A stretch of 64,000 nt of DNA from CAYMZZ01 sp047600605 (GCA_047600605.1 JASGKK010000001.1:1984001-2048000); one strand, 5' to 3'. Positions 50,755 to 60,285 are shown, counted from the first letter of the stretch. The notes: a model not told the origin generated them from the letters alone. Made by a program: numbers and translations.

Positions 50755-52590
50755 TTAAAAATAATTGACAAACCCGAAATGGATTTTGGACTGACGCAGA
50801 TTGAATTCGAGATCGCTGCGCTTACCTATGGCCCAGGCCAGATTGAATATACCTACTTTTGATTCGAAAGCCAATCCCATACCCACACCGAGATAGGTAT
50901 AACTCACCCGCGTATTCTGACTGTTGTTGCGCCCCCAGCCTCCATCCGTAAATCCATAGAAATAGGAGTTTTGCCCGATCAGGTACCTGAATTCGGCCGT
51001 ACCAACAGCAAATTGCGAAAGGTACTGGCTTTCCTCGTCAAAACCACGGAGCAGTTTGTATCCGCCGATCTGAAACAATTCATTACGGAAAATATTCCCA
51101 CTCTGCAGAAACCCTGCCTGAAGCCCGGCCTTAATCGTGGTGCGGTTTTGAGCACCGAGAGGAAAGTAATGGGCAGCCGTTAATCTTACCCTGAACTGAT
51201 AAGTCTTTAGTTTAATCGTGTCGTAGAGAGTACCGAAGTCAAAAGAAGGGTTAGCCGGATCTTTTAATTCAAGCACCTCATTATTTTTCTTCAATTTCTT
51301 TATACCTGCGGTGGTGATGACCCTCAACTCGTTGCCCCGTGTAGGATTGAGCCGGTAGTTGGTGGTATTGACCTCATAATTGATACCAAGGTTGGTAGTA
51401 CCCATGTCTGCTGCATCGGGCAGTCGGTATTGCTGCAGGATAAAGTTTTTATTTACTCCGTTTACTATACTTTGAAACCGCTGAATAAAGAGCTTACCCG
51501 ACTGCTGCGCATTTACCACATACTGACCGCCCAGTTGAAAGTTGATATTCAGAAAAGTGCTGTCTTTCCGGAACATATCAAACGAAAAATCGAGGCCAAC
51601 AGGGCTGTTGAGCAAATAAGGATGCTGATAAATGATATTGAGCCGTGGTGAGCGTACCTGCAGTTGCTGCCAGTTAAGCCCGATCGTCTCCCCCATGCCC
51701 AGTGCATTTTTAAGATTGAGGTTGGCCTCGCCGGTTATCAGTATTTTTTTTGACGACAACTGGTCATTGTTGGGCAGGAATCCCACCAGCACATTTACCT
51801 GGCTGCTGCGTTTTTGTTTCAGAAACAATTCCAGCACCGAGCCTGAGTTGAGCCAGATAATACGCGGCGGATTTTCTTCTTCTACATAGGAGAGTTCTCT
51901 TATTCGCCGGCTTACCCGCAGCAGTTTTTCCTTGCTGAATACACTGCCATTGGGCAGCTCCAGGTAGCGCTGCAAAAAATCGTTGGAGATCTTTGCTGTA
52001 CCATTGACACGGATACTGTCAATGTGATAGGACGGGCCTTTTTCGAGATACAGTTGTGCCCGAACCTGCTCGGGTGTCTCTACCTGCACACTATCGAGCC
52101 ATGTTTTGGCAAAAGGATATCCGTTGTTTTCGAGATAGCTGATTATTTTATCCTGCCAGTTACGCAATTCGGCAAAATCCATGGGTTTACCGTCAAAACT
52201 GTTTTGCCGCCAGCCGATAGCCTGCAATACGTCTCTGTCTGTCTGGCGGGTATCGAGTTGTGCCCAGGTATATTTATCACCGGTATAAATTACCAGCCGG
52301 GCTTGCATGGTATCAAAGAGTACGGTATCGAGTGAGGCGGTCACATACCCACGTGACTGAAGCAACCCCGGCAGCCTGGTCACCCAGGTGACACATTCAT
52401 TGCGGGTATCGAATTCTGCCGGCAGGCTTAATGCAGGTAATACAGCAGCAGTGGCCGAATCTGCAGCCCGTATTTCCAGCCGGTATTTTTCTTTTTGCTG
52501 TGCATAGAGACAGCTCGTCAGCAATAAAAAAAACGGAAGCAGCCATGCCCGTCTTAATTTTGCGGTATTGTCGCTATGCTGGTTGCCCAT
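50755..52590 (-). CDS. BamA/TamA-like outer membrane protein
   Basis: 611 residues. A signal peptide (LLPFFLLLTSCLYAQ) is followed by POTRA-like domains (EFDTRNECVTWVTRLPGLLQSRGYVTASLD; YHIDSIRVNGTAKISNDFLQRYLELPNGSVFSKEKLLRVSRRIREL) and a C-terminal 16-strand-type barrel: VNVLVGFLPNNDQLSSKKILITGEANLNLKNALGMGETIGLNWQQLQ, LFQIGGYKLLRGFDEESQYLSQFAVGTAEFRYLIGQNSYFYGFTDGG, VGMGLAFESKVGIFNLAWAIG. LRGFDEES matches the conserved VRGF/Y-type motif of this superfamily. Probably an Omp85-type insertase or secretion protein; it is shorter than BamA. Confidence 0.88.
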   Translation of the reverse strand: MGNQHSDNTAKLRRAWLLPFFLLLTSCLYAQQKEKYRLEIRAADSATAAVLPALSLPAEFDTRNECVTWVTRLPGLLQSRGYVTASLDTVLFDTMQARLVIYTGDKYTWAQLDTRQTDRDVLQAIGWRQNSFDGKPMDFAELRNWQDKIISYLENNGYPFAKTWLDSVQVETPEQVRAQLYLEKGPSYHIDSIRVNGTAKISNDFLQRYLELPNGSVFSKEKLLRVSRRIRELSYVEEENPPRIIWLNSGSVLELFLKQKRSSQVNVLVGFLPNNDQLSSKKILITGEANLNLKNALGMGETIGLNWQQLQVRSPRLNIIYQHPYLLNSPVGLDFSFDMFRKDSTFLNINFQLGGQYVVNAQQSGKLFIQRFQSIVNGVNKNFILQQYRLPDAADMGTTNLGINYEVNTTNYRLNPTRGNELRVITTAGIKKLKKNNEVLELKDPANPSFDFGTLYDTIKLKTYQFRVRLTAAHYFPLGAQNRTTIKAGLQAGFLQSGNIFRNELFQIGGYKLLRGFDEESQYLSQFAVGTAEFRYLIGQNSYFYGFTDGGWGRNNSQNTRVSYTYLGVGMGLAFESKVGIFNLAWAIGKRSDLEFNLRQSKIHFGFVNYF

Positions 52591-52641
52591 AAGATCAGTT
52601 AGTATATGTGGCGATAAAAGTATTCATTAAAACACAAATCA

Positions 52642-53769
52642 TTGGCGGGCATTTACATACACATCCCTTTTTGCAGGCAGGCCTGCCACTATTGCAACTT
52701 TCACTTCACCACTTCTTTGCGGTACAAGAACGAATTTCTCACTGCTTTATTGAAAGAGATCAGGCTGACGGCCAGGACTGATTACGAAATTGAAACGATT
52801 TATATCGGCGGCGGCACTCCCAGCCTGTTCGACATTGCCGATATCGGCTCGCTGCTCGCCGCAATCAGGACGCATTTCCCTGTAAAACCTGATGCCGAAG
52901 TAACCCTGGAAGCCAACCCCGATGATATTACAACCGAAAAGCTGGAAGGCTGGCAACGAAGTGGTATTAACCGGCTCAGTATCGGCATTCAGAGTTTTTT
53001 TGATGAAGATCTGCAATGGATGAACCGGGCGCACAATGCCACACAGGCACGTCAGCAACTGGAGCTGGCACTGCGTTTTTTCAACAATATCACAGCCGAT
53101 CTGATCTATGGCAGTCCGGGCCTTAGTGATGAAAAATGGGAAAGTAATGTGAAGCAGCTTATTGGTATGGGTGTGCCGCATCTTTCCTGTTATGCCCTCA
53201 CCGTGGAGCCCCAAACGCCCCTGCACAAACAGATCCGGCAACACAAATCGCCCGATGTGGATCCTGACCGGCAATCGGCCCAGTTTCTGCTCCTGATGCA
53301 ATGGATGCGTGAAGCAGGTTATGAGCATTACGAAATCTCCAACTTTGCCCGGCCCGGTTTCCGCAGCCGTCACAATTCTTCTTACTGGCAGGGCAAACCT
53401 TACCTGGGGCTGGGCCCTTCTGCACATTCCTACGACGGCAGCAGCCGCTGGTGGAATGTAGCCAACAATACGCAATACATCCACAGTATCGAGCAGGGCA
53501 CGCTGCCATTCGAAAAAGAAGAACTCACCCGCACTCAACGCTGGAATGAACATATCATGACCGGGCTTCGCACCAGCGAAGGCCTGCATCTGCAAGCCGG
53601 TACTTACCGGGTACCCGCCACCTGGATAGATGAACTGGTACAACAAAGCCAGCCTTATATACAAAGGGGACTGATGCAAAAAGGAGAAAACCATCTGCGT
53701 CTTACAGACGAGGGCAAACTGCTGGCCGATGGTATTGCAGCTGACCTCTTCCGGTCAGACAATGACTGA
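52642..53769 (+). CDS. hemW: Radical SAM haem chaperone HemW
   Basis: 375 residues starting at a TTG at 52642 (MAGIYIHIPFC is where HemW proteins begin). The radical-SAM cluster is CRQACHYCNF with CxxxCxxC plus the extra Cys-Asn-Phe typical of HemW. SAM and substrate segments: IETIYIGGGTPSLFDIADIGSLL, VTLEANPDDITTEKLEGWQRSGINRLSIGIQSF, DLIYGSPGLSDEKWESNV, and YEISNFARPGFRSRHNSSYWQGKPYLGLGPSAHSY. HemW holds haem and [4Fe-4S] and delivers haem to respiratory enzymes; it is often misnamed coproporphyrinogen oxidase. It is divergent from the BamA-like gene with a 51-bp gap. Confidence 0.96.
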   Translation: MAGIYIHIPFCRQACHYCNFHFTTSLRYKNEFLTALLKEIRLTARTDYEIETIYIGGGTPSLFDIADIGSLLAAIRTHFPVKPDAEVTLEANPDDITTEKLEGWQRSGINRLSIGIQSFFDEDLQWMNRAHNATQARQQLELALRFFNNITADLIYGSPGLSDEKWESNVKQLIGMGVPHLSCYALTVEPQTPLHKQIRQHKSPDVDPDRQSAQFLLLMQWMREAGYEHYEISNFARPGFRSRHNSSYWQGKPYLGLGPSAHSYDGSSRWWNVANNTQYIHSIEQGTLPFEKEELTRTQRWNEHIMTGLRTSEGLHLQAGTYRVPATWIDELVQQSQPYIQRGLMQKGENHLRLTDEGKLLADGIAADLFRSDND

Positions 53770-53772
53770 TAT

Positions 53773-54813
53773 TTAAACGAGCACCTGCTCTATTTGCCAG
53801 AAACCCTGCGAAGGAGGCAACTGCTCCCACAATACCTGGTAAATAGCATCAACGATGGGCATTGGAGCCTGTACTGACTGATTGACCATATAAATACAAC
53901 GGGCCGCATTATATCCTTCTGCCACCATGTTCATCTCCAGTTGTGCCGTGCGAACAGAATATCCTTTACCAATCATATTTCCGAAGCTGCGATTGCGGCT
54001 GTGCAATGAATAGCAGGTCACCAGCAGGTCGCCGAGATATACAGAAGCGGCATAGTTGGGTGTTTTGCGGTGGGTGACCGGATCCTGCCCCTGGTGCTCT
54101 CCTACCACAATGCGCTCTGCACCAAACCGCCTCAGAAATTCAGCCATTTCATCGGCTGCATTGGCGATATATACACTTAAGAAGTTATCGCCATAATCCA
54201 GCCCATGCGCCATGCCGGCTCCAATAGCGTATATATTTTTAAGTACGGCGGCATACTGCACGCCCAGGATGTCGTGATTGACAACAGTATTGATATAGTC
54301 GGTCGTAAAACAAGCGGCCAGTTCGGAAGCTACCGGCACATCCACGCCGGAAAAAGTGAGGTAAGACAACTTTTCGGCTGCCACTTCTTCTGCATGGCAG
54401 GGACCCAGCACCGCAAAATAATCCTGCACGGGCAGCCCAAACCGGCGATTGAGATATTCGTTCAGCAGTATGTTGCTGCCGGGCAACAATCCCTTTACAG
54501 CAGACAATACCTTTTTGCCTTTAAATGAATCTTCGGGTAAGCGGCTCAGCGTTTCTTCAATGAAAGCACTGGGTATGCCAATGACCAGTACATCAGACAA
54601 CCTGATTATTTCTTCCAGGTCGGTGCTGAGATGCAGTAATGAAAGATCGAAATTTACGGAGGTAAGGTGAGCCGGATTATGTCGTCTTGCACGAAGATGT
54701 TTCACATTCGCTTCATTGCGAATCCACCAGTTGACCCGTTGCTGCTTATCGGTAAGTATCTTGGTAAGTGCAGTAGCCCAGCTACCGCTGCCCAGCATTC
54801 CGAAGTTTTCCAT
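53773..54813 (-). CDS. gpsA: NAD(P)-dependent glycerol-3-phosphate dehydrogenase
   Basis: 346 residues. It reduces dihydroxyacetone phosphate to sn-glycerol 3-phosphate for phospholipid synthesis. N-terminal Rossmann motif MLGSGSWATALTKIL; DVLVIGIPSAFIEETLSRLP; GLLPGSNILLNEYLNRRF; FAVLGPCHAEEV; catalytic Lys region YAAVLKNIYAIGAGMAHGLDYGDNFLSVYIANAADEMAEF; DLLVTCYSLHSRNRSFGNMIGKGYS; and MVAEGYNAARCIY. It is convergent with hemW (3 bp between stops) and preceded by a heptad hairpin array. Confidence 0.97.
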   Translation of the reverse strand: MENFGMLGSGSWATALTKILTDKQQRVNWWIRNEANVKHLRARRHNPAHLTSVNFDLSLLHLSTDLEEIIRLSDVLVIGIPSAFIEETLSRLPEDSFKGKKVLSAVKGLLPGSNILLNEYLNRRFGLPVQDYFAVLGPCHAEEVAAEKLSYLTFSGVDVPVASELAACFTTDYINTVVNHDILGVQYAAVLKNIYAIGAGMAHGLDYGDNFLSVYIANAADEMAEFLRRFGAERIVVGEHQGQDPVTHRKTPNYAASVYLGDLLVTCYSLHSRNRSFGNMIGKGYSVRTAQLEMNMVAEGYNAARCIYMVNQSVQAPMPIVDAIYQVLWEQLPPSQGFWQIEQVLV

Positions 54814-54823
54814 TAGCCTATTT

Positions 54824-54891
54824 TAAGTAGTAAGTTATAAGTAATAAGTTTTAAGTAAAAAAGAACTTATTACTTATAACCTATTACCTAT
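54824..54891. repeat. Inverted pair of 7-bp arrays forming a hairpin (TAAGTWA / TWACTTA)
   Basis: Left, five heptads 54824-54858: TAAGTAG, TAAGTTA, TAAGTAA, TAAGTTT, TAAGTAA. Right, four heptads in opposite orientation 54864-54891: AACTTAT, TACTTAT, AACCTAT, TACCTAT. Only 5 bp separate them, so a nearly continuous stem can form between gpsA and the adaptor gene. Confidence 0.88.
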
Positions 54892-54902
54892 AGCTCTTCA
54901 TA

Positions 54903-56270
54903 CTATTTCTTCTCAAATAATTTTTCCTTAGGCACCACTGTCACCTTCGCACCATCTTTCAATGTCTTGCTGATGGCAGCATAAGGCGATACCACTATAT
55001 CCTCATTTCCGGTGAGGCCACTCACAATCTCTATATAGGTAATATCCTGGATACCTGATTTGACCAGTACTTTTTTGACAGTACCGTCTTTCTGTACTAC
55101 AAAAACCACTTCTTCAAGTTCGGAAGAACTCACGGTGCCTTCTTCCTGCGAGCCCTTATCATCATTTTGTTCGTTTTGCTCTTTTTTCTTGTCGGCCAGG
55201 CTTTCATCGCTGCCTTTTACACGCGAGGTAACGGCAATACTGGGCACAGCCAATACATTCTCTACCCGCTTGGTTTTAATATCGGCGCTGGCATTCATGC
55301 CGGGGCGGAATGGCCATTTGCGTGGTTTGGATGGGTCGATCAGGTCTTTGTACGAAGCCGGATCAAGCCGGATGCGCACTTCATAATTAGTCACTTCATT
55401 ACTCACAGCGGAGGCTGCAGTAGTTTTGGTACTGCTGGCTATCTGCGTCACCACTCCTTTAAACTTGCGGTTGTTGTAAGCATCTACCTCAATATCCGCA
55501 CTGTCGCCAATGTTGACGCGTACGATGTCGTTTTCACCAACATCAACCCGTACTTCCAGTACACTCATATCTGCCACTGTCATCATTTCTGTACCCACAT
55601 TGAAACTATTACCTGCCACGCGCTCACCCTGTTTGATCAGCAGGGAAGAGATTACGCCATCCATCGGTGCTACGAGCGTGGTACGGCCCAGATCCTTATT
55701 GGCACGGGTGAGACCGGTTTGTGCAGATTGCACCGTGGCTTTCAGGCTGGTAATATTTTGTTTGGCGGCATTATAGTTGGCCTTTGCAGAGCGAAGTGTG
55801 GTCTCAAACTGTTCCAGTTCGGCTTTCGATATTACCTTATCATCATACAGTGCCTTATTGCGGTCGTAAGCCTGCTGCGCCTGGCTCAAATTGGCGTTTA
55901 GCGCTTCCAGTGCGGCCTCACTATTGGCAACGGTGGCTTGCGACTGGTTTACCTGCGAAGCAGCCTGATCACGCTGCAGGGCATAGATATCGGCAAAGAT
56001 GCGTGCCAGCACCTGCCCCCTCTTTACACTATCCCCTTCTGCTACTTTAAGATCAGTCACCTCACCGGAAATATCCGGACTGATCTTTACTTCTACTTCG
56101 GGATAGATTTGCCCGTTGGCAGTAACGGTTTCTATGATCGTACGGCGAACTACTTTTTCAACAGCTACCTTTTCGCTGTCGTTTTTATTTCCGCCCAGTA
56201 TTTTCAGTGCGGCAAAAATTACAGCCCCGATCCCAACGACGATCAAAATCCTTTTTGTTGTTTTACTCAT
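54903..56270 (-). CDS. Periplasmic adaptor (HlyD/RND-type) of an export system
   Basis: 455 residues. N-terminal membrane anchor (RILIVVGIGAVIFAALKIL), barrel-hybrid segment TIIETVTANGQIYPEVEVKISPDISGEVTDLKVAEGDSVKRGQVLARI, a coiled-coil hairpin (about 95-195, LQRDQAASQVNQSQATVANSEAALEALNANLSQAQQAYDRNKALYDDKVISKAELEQF), and the lipoyl domain half TTLVAPMDGVISSLLIKQGERVAG. The start at 56270 (MSKTTKR) is chosen over 56276. Membrane-fusion proteins of this MacA-like type pair with ABC or RND pumps. The TolC-type gene is directly upstream (26 bp), but no pump gene is in view; it may lie elsewhere. Confidence 0.9.
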   Translation of the reverse strand: MSKTTKRILIVVGIGAVIFAALKILGGNKNDSEKVAVEKVVRRTIIETVTANGQIYPEVEVKISPDISGEVTDLKVAEGDSVKRGQVLARIFADIYALQRDQAASQVNQSQATVANSEAALEALNANLSQAQQAYDRNKALYDDKVISKAELEQFETTLRSAKANYNAAKQNITSLKATVQSAQTGLTRANKDLGRTTLVAPMDGVISSLLIKQGERVAGNSFNVGTEMMTVADMSVLEVRVDVGENDIVRVNIGDSADIEVDAYNNRKFKGVVTQIASSTKTTAASAVSNEVTNYEVRIRLDPASYKDLIDPSKPRKWPFRPGMNASADIKTKRVENVLAVPSIAVTSRVKGSDESLADKKKEQNEQNDDKGSQEEGTVSSSELEEVVFVVQKDGTVKKVLVKSGIQDITYIEIVSGLTGNEDIVVSPYAAISKTLKDGAKVTVVPKEKLFEKK

Positions 56271-56301
56271 GACCAATAGCAGATTTGGTAATTCAGTGAT
56301 T

Positions 56302-57729
56302 TTATAAGCTCAGCCCCTGTCCTCTGTAAAATTCCAGGAGTTTCATTTTAAATACGTAATCAAATTGTGCGTACAGCAATTGCGTCTTTGCTGTCAGTAA
56401 TGCATTCTGACTGTTGAGCAGATCATAGGTAGAAAGCAGTCCCTGCTCATATCTCTTCTGTGCAAAATCATAGGCCTTTTGCGCTGTTGCAGTAGCCTTT
56501 TGATTGGCATAAAATTTTTGTATGGCGGCTGAGGCATCTACGTGTGCCTTGTAGATATCCTGTTTCAGCTGCATATCGCCCTGCTCTTTGGTAAGCTGCA
56601 GATTTTGCAATGTCAGTTTGGAGCGCTCCCAGGCTGTACGTGACTGACGGCCGTTGAAGATCGGAACGCTTAACCCGATACCAATGTTCTGACCAAAGTT
56701 GGTACGGAACTGTCTGCCCAGAGGGGTCACTTCTTCGCCGATGATTACGGTACGGGGTGCATCCACGCTATAATCTGTTCCGCCAACTGTAACTGTTGCA
56801 CCGGTAGGCGATTTGGGACCAACAGAAGTAATGGGCCTTTTCAGGTTTACATAGCTTGTCCCCAGTCCGCCAAATGCTGCGATCGTTGGCAGCAATCCTG
56901 CCCGGGCTACTTTTACAGACTGTTCTGCCGACTCAATACGTAACTGATTTACTTTTTGCTGGGGCAGATTAGCCATAGCCGAAGCATACACTGCTTCCGG
57001 CTCCAGTTCTGCAAGGGGCTTTACGGGAATCTGTGCTACCGGCGGAGTTACTACGGCAAAAGGAGCCCCTGCGTCCAGGTTAAGCAGGGCCTTCAATTGA
57101 AGAATAAATTGCTGGGCCGATGCCTGGGCTGTAATAAGCGAGGAACTGTCGTTGGCCAGTTGCGATTCCAGTTGAGCGGCATTCAGTTCCGGCAGTTTGC
57201 CGGCATCTACCTGCTTGCGTGTACTCTCCAGTTGAGCGCTCGTTTGTTTTACCTGGATCTCTGCCACATTTACCTGCTCGTGGGCCAGTAGTATCTGTAA
57301 ATAAGCCACCGCCACATTCAATGCCACATCGTTCTGTACCTTTTTAGTTTGTTCTTTATCGGCTTCCAGTGTAAGGCGATTGGCTTCAATATTGTTGCGG
57401 ATAGCAAACCAGTTAAAGAGTGTAACCTGAGATTGCATCTGCAGACCCACATTAAAAAACTTGTTGTTTTCCAGAATACCGGTTGTCGGGTTTTCTGAAA
57501 GACCAAAACGGTAACCTGCATTGCTACTAAAGCTGAGTGTGGGTAACTGGGCCGCCTTACCCTGTTTGAGGGCCAGTGCCGAAAAACGTGATTGCAGATC
57601 GGCCTGTCTTACGGATATGTTATTGGCCAGCGCATAGTCCACGCATTTCTGCAGATCCCAGGGCTGCTGGGCTATGCTACCTATTACCAGCAGCAGGCAA
57701 ACAGGCAGGAGCAGGATTCGGGTCATCAT
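56302..57729 (-). CDS. TolC-family outer membrane efflux protein
   Basis: 475 residues. A signal peptide (TRILLLPVCLLLVIGSIAQ) is followed by the TolC fold of two similar halves: WDLQKCVDYALANNISVRQADLQSRFSALALKQGKAAQLPTLSFSSNAGYRFG and repeat segments IGLSVPIFNGRQSRTAWERSKLTLQNLQLT; RYEQGLLSTYDLLNSQNALLTAKTQLLYAQFDYVF. TolC proteins are trimeric outer-membrane ducts. The start is one of ATGs at 57729/57726 (an earlier ATG at 57777 has a poor signal). It precedes the adaptor gene by 31 bp, so the pair forms an export system lacking its pump in this window. Confidence 0.93.
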   Translation of the reverse strand: MMTRILLLPVCLLLVIGSIAQQPWDLQKCVDYALANNISVRQADLQSRFSALALKQGKAAQLPTLSFSSNAGYRFGLSENPTTGILENNKFFNVGLQMQSQVTLFNWFAIRNNIEANRLTLEADKEQTKKVQNDVALNVAVAYLQILLAHEQVNVAEIQVKQTSAQLESTRKQVDAGKLPELNAAQLESQLANDSSSLITAQASAQQFILQLKALLNLDAGAPFAVVTPPVAQIPVKPLAELEPEAVYASAMANLPQQKVNQLRIESAEQSVKVARAGLLPTIAAFGGLGTSYVNLKRPITSVGPKSPTGATVTVGGTDYSVDAPRTVIIGEEVTPLGRQFRTNFGQNIGIGLSVPIFNGRQSRTAWERSKLTLQNLQLTKEQGDMQLKQDIYKAHVDASAAIQKFYANQKATATAQKAYDFAQKRYEQGLLSTYDLLNSQNALLTAKTQLLYAQFDYVFKMKLLEFYRGQGLSL

Positions 57730-57733
57730 ATAA

Positions 57734-57766
57734 CAAAAATAAAAGAAAAGGGCTGCCAGCGCCCTT
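57734..57766 (-). terminator. Terminator after the PLP enzyme gene (minus strand)
   Basis: Stem AAGGGC / GCCCTT with loop TGCCAGC (57748-57766), followed on the minus strand by CTTTTATTTTTG. It lies between the stop at 57784 and the TolC start. Confidence 0.7.
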
Positions 57767-57783
57767 ATTTTTGACAAATGGAA

Positions 57784-58947
57784 TTACTGCACGTGTTTGA
57801 GCGCCTGCAGCAGGTCTGCCGCCAGGTAATCCGGATCTTCCAGCCCCACATACAACCGCACAAACTGATGCTCGGGATTGCCGGCATCAAAATCGGCCTC
57901 AGATATTCCGGCGCACTTGGGAATGATCAGCGACTCATGCCCGCCCCAGCTTACTGCCATCAGGATATGTTTCAATGATTCACAAAACCGGACAATGGCC
58001 GCCCGGCTGCCTGCACGCAACTGCAGCGTGAGCAGGCCTCCTGCATCTTTCATTTGACGACGAGCCAGCTCATATTGCGGAAAATTCTCATCAAAAGGGA
58101 AAATAACCCGCTCCACCTGCGGTTGCTGTTTCAGCAATGCCGCCAGCTGATGAGTGGAGCGATAGACCCGCTCCATCCGTGCCGGCAGCGTACGTAGCCC
58201 CCGGATCAGTAACCAGGCATTGAATGGCTGTATGCCGCTGCCAATATTCAGGTACTCGCTGTCGAATATTTTTTTCATCATGGCATGCGTGCCACTAAGC
58301 ACACCTCCCAGTGTATCGCTATGTCCACTGATATACTTAGTAGCGGTCTGCATAGCGAGGTCAATACCCATCGGTATCACTGGCTGATACAGCGGCGTAC
58401 AGTAACTGTTGTCGATCATGGTCACAATACCGCGACTGCGGGCAAAGCCGGACACTTCTTCTATCGGCTGCAGTGCAAAACTCCAGCTGTTGGGCGATTC
58501 GAGGTAAAAAAAACTGGTATTGGGCTGAGTGGCTTTCTCCCAGTTGCTGAGCAGGGCACCATCAATATAAGTAGTTGTTACCCCAAAACGAGGCAGTATC
58601 ACATCAAACATTTTAGCCGCCCAGGTATAGGGATTTTTTACCGACACAATATGATCACCGGCTTTTACATTGGCCAGTACGCCGGCAAAAATGGCGGCCG
58701 CACCACTATTGAATACGAGGCAATCTTCTGCCTGATCCAGCGCAGCCAGTTTACGTCGCAGAATATCTACAGTAGGGTTAAGACCACGGCTGTACAGATA
58801 ACCGCCCATTTCGTCTTCAAAGGCACGGGCCAGTTCGTCTACCGTATTAAAGGCAAAGTTGCTGGCCTGCACAATCGGGGGCGCGACCGCATTGAAATAC
58901 TGAGATCGTTCTTCACCCAGTTCATTAAGTATATAAGACAGGTCCAT
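57784..58947 (-). CDS. Cys/Met metabolism PLP-dependent transferase
   Basis: 387 residues. Cystathionine gamma-synthase/lyase-type fold: NAVAPPIVQASNFAFNTVDELARAFEDEMGGYLYSRGLNPTVDILRRKLAALDQAEDCLVFNSGAAAIF, FFYLESPNSWSFALQPIEEVSGFAR, DNSYCTPLYQPVIPMGIDLAMQTATKYISGHSDTLGGVL (Lys as the Schiff-base residue), and HILMAVSWGGHESLIIPKCAG. Substrate (homocysteine/cystathionine/methionine) is not decided by sequence; the family includes synthases, lyases and gamma-lyases. It is 3 bp after the amino-acid permease gene, so the two are probably cotranscribed. Confidence 0.9.
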   Translation of the reverse strand: MDLSYILNELGEERSQYFNAVAPPIVQASNFAFNTVDELARAFEDEMGGYLYSRGLNPTVDILRRKLAALDQAEDCLVFNSGAAAIFAGVLANVKAGDHIVSVKNPYTWAAKMFDVILPRFGVTTTYIDGALLSNWEKATQPNTSFFYLESPNSWSFALQPIEEVSGFARSRGIVTMIDNSYCTPLYQPVIPMGIDLAMQTATKYISGHSDTLGGVLSGTHAMMKKIFDSEYLNIGSGIQPFNAWLLIRGLRTLPARMERVYRSTHQLAALLKQQPQVERVIFPFDENFPQYELARRQMKDAGGLLTLQLRAGSRAAIVRFCESLKHILMAVSWGGHESLIIPKCAGISEADFDAGNPEHQFVRLYVGLEDPDYLAADLLQALKHVQ

Positions 58948-58950
58948 GAA

Positions 58951-60282
58951 TTAAGCAGATTTCTTTCTGAATGATTGTGTAGCGAAATACAAAAGCAGAA
59001 AAGCGGCAAATACCGAAATACCAATTACCGCATACATGGGATCAGTAATAGCGATCACCGTACCTACAAACAGGTAAGCAATAATAAAAATGACCGGCAT
59101 TACCGGATACAGCTTCATGGTATAAATACCCGTACCATCGAGGTGGCGGGTACGCTTGCGCAGGATAAAAATAGTAGCAGCAGAGGTAGCCATACCGATA
59201 GAATCAAGGAAAATGGTAAAACTCAAGATCTGGTTAAACTGTTCGGCAAAAAATAATACCACAATACATATGGCTGCAAATGCAGTAAGGCTAACCGTCA
59301 GCACATCTCTTTTCTCATCTTTTTTGCGGAATGCCGCCGGCAATATTCCGTCTTCACTCATGGCATACATAACCCGGGGGTTACTAAGTAGCAGTACATT
59401 CACATAAGCCAGCACCGCTACAAAAAGCAGGATAGAAGAAACATATTTGCCGGTAGGGCCAAACATCTTTTCGGCAATAATGGCTGCTATGCCGGAGGTC
59501 TCTTTCAGCTCATTAAAGCCGATCACTTTATAGTAGGCAAAACTTACCGTCATGTACAGTGAAATGATCACCAGGATGCCGATGAAGATGCCCCGGGGAA
59601 TATTTCGCTGAGGCCGTTCAATCTCATCGCCAAAATTGATGGTCTGCTGATAACCGCCGTAGGTAAATGAAGTGGCTTTAAGCGCCACGCCAAACGAAAG
59701 CAGGATAGTGCCAAAACCAACCGTATCAAGATCCGGCACGGGTTGTGGTGCTGTATTATACAATACGGGAAAAAACAGTGCTGCGATCAATACCACCAGC
59801 ATGGCGATCTTGATGAGCATAAGTACATTCTGGGTTTGTGAGCTCATACGCAACCCCATCAGGTTGACTCCATAAAATAAAATGATGGCTGCCATCGCTA
59901 CCAGCGACTGTACAAAACTGCTGGCACCCGGCAGAATGATAGGTGTAATATATTCACTTCCTATAAGCGCCACCCCCGAAAGACTGGCCGCATTGGATAT
60001 AAGAATGATACAGTTAATAGCAAAAGCAATGGAGGGGTGATATGCGTAGGAAAATATCTTGTAGTAGCCGCCTGTAACCGGATAGCGGCTGCCGATCTCA
60101 GCATAGGTAAGTGCGCCGCAGAAAGCAACCAGTCCGCCCACGATCCAGGCACCAAAAAACAGCTCCGGCGTAAGTGCAGCCTGGGCAGCATCTTTAGAGG
60201 TTCTGAAGATGCCCATGCCAATCACCAGGCCTATCACAATCATCGTCAACGAAAAAAGTCCGAGCTTATTTTTGTTTCTCAT
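58951..60282 (-). CDS. APC-family amino acid permease
   Basis: 443 residues, about 12 membrane helices. Helix 1 starts FSLTMIVIGLVIGMGIFRTSKDAA, with the unwound GMGIF motif typical of APC transporters; LVAFCGALTYAEIGSRYPVTGGYYKIFSYAYHPSIAFAINCIILIS follows, with FSYAY and GxGY motifs around the family's aromatic gate. Amino-acid/polyamine transporter; substrate unknown. The stop is 3 bp upstream of the PLP enzyme start, a possible uptake-and-use pair. The start (60282) is 4 bp from the palindrome 60286-60317. Confidence 0.92.
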   Translation of the reverse strand: MRNKNKLGLFSLTMIVIGLVIGMGIFRTSKDAAQAALTPELFFGAWIVGGLVAFCGALTYAEIGSRYPVTGGYYKIFSYAYHPSIAFAINCIILISNAASLSGVALIGSEYITPIILPGASSFVQSLVAMAAIILFYGVNLMGLRMSSQTQNVLMLIKIAMLVVLIAALFFPVLYNTAPQPVPDLDTVGFGTILLSFGVALKATSFTYGGYQQTINFGDEIERPQRNIPRGIFIGILVIISLYMTVSFAYYKVIGFNELKETSGIAAIIAEKMFGPTGKYVSSILLFVAVLAYVNVLLLSNPRVMYAMSEDGILPAAFRKKDEKRDVLTVSLTAFAAICIVVLFFAEQFNQILSFTIFLDSIGMATSAATIFILRKRTRHLDGTGIYTMKLYPVMPVIFIIAYLFVGTVIAITDPMYAVIGISVFAAFLLLYFATQSFRKKSA

Positions 60283-60285
60283 GCA

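Noticed and set aside
52747..53694. 315-residue minus-strand frame inside hemW
   Set aside because: hemW is certain from its radical SAM motif; the antisense frame is a codon-bias shadow.
57734..57741. TATTTTTG on the minus strand as a -7 box for the TolC gene
   Set aside because: It is the T-run of the terminator and would put the transcription start at or inside the start codon.
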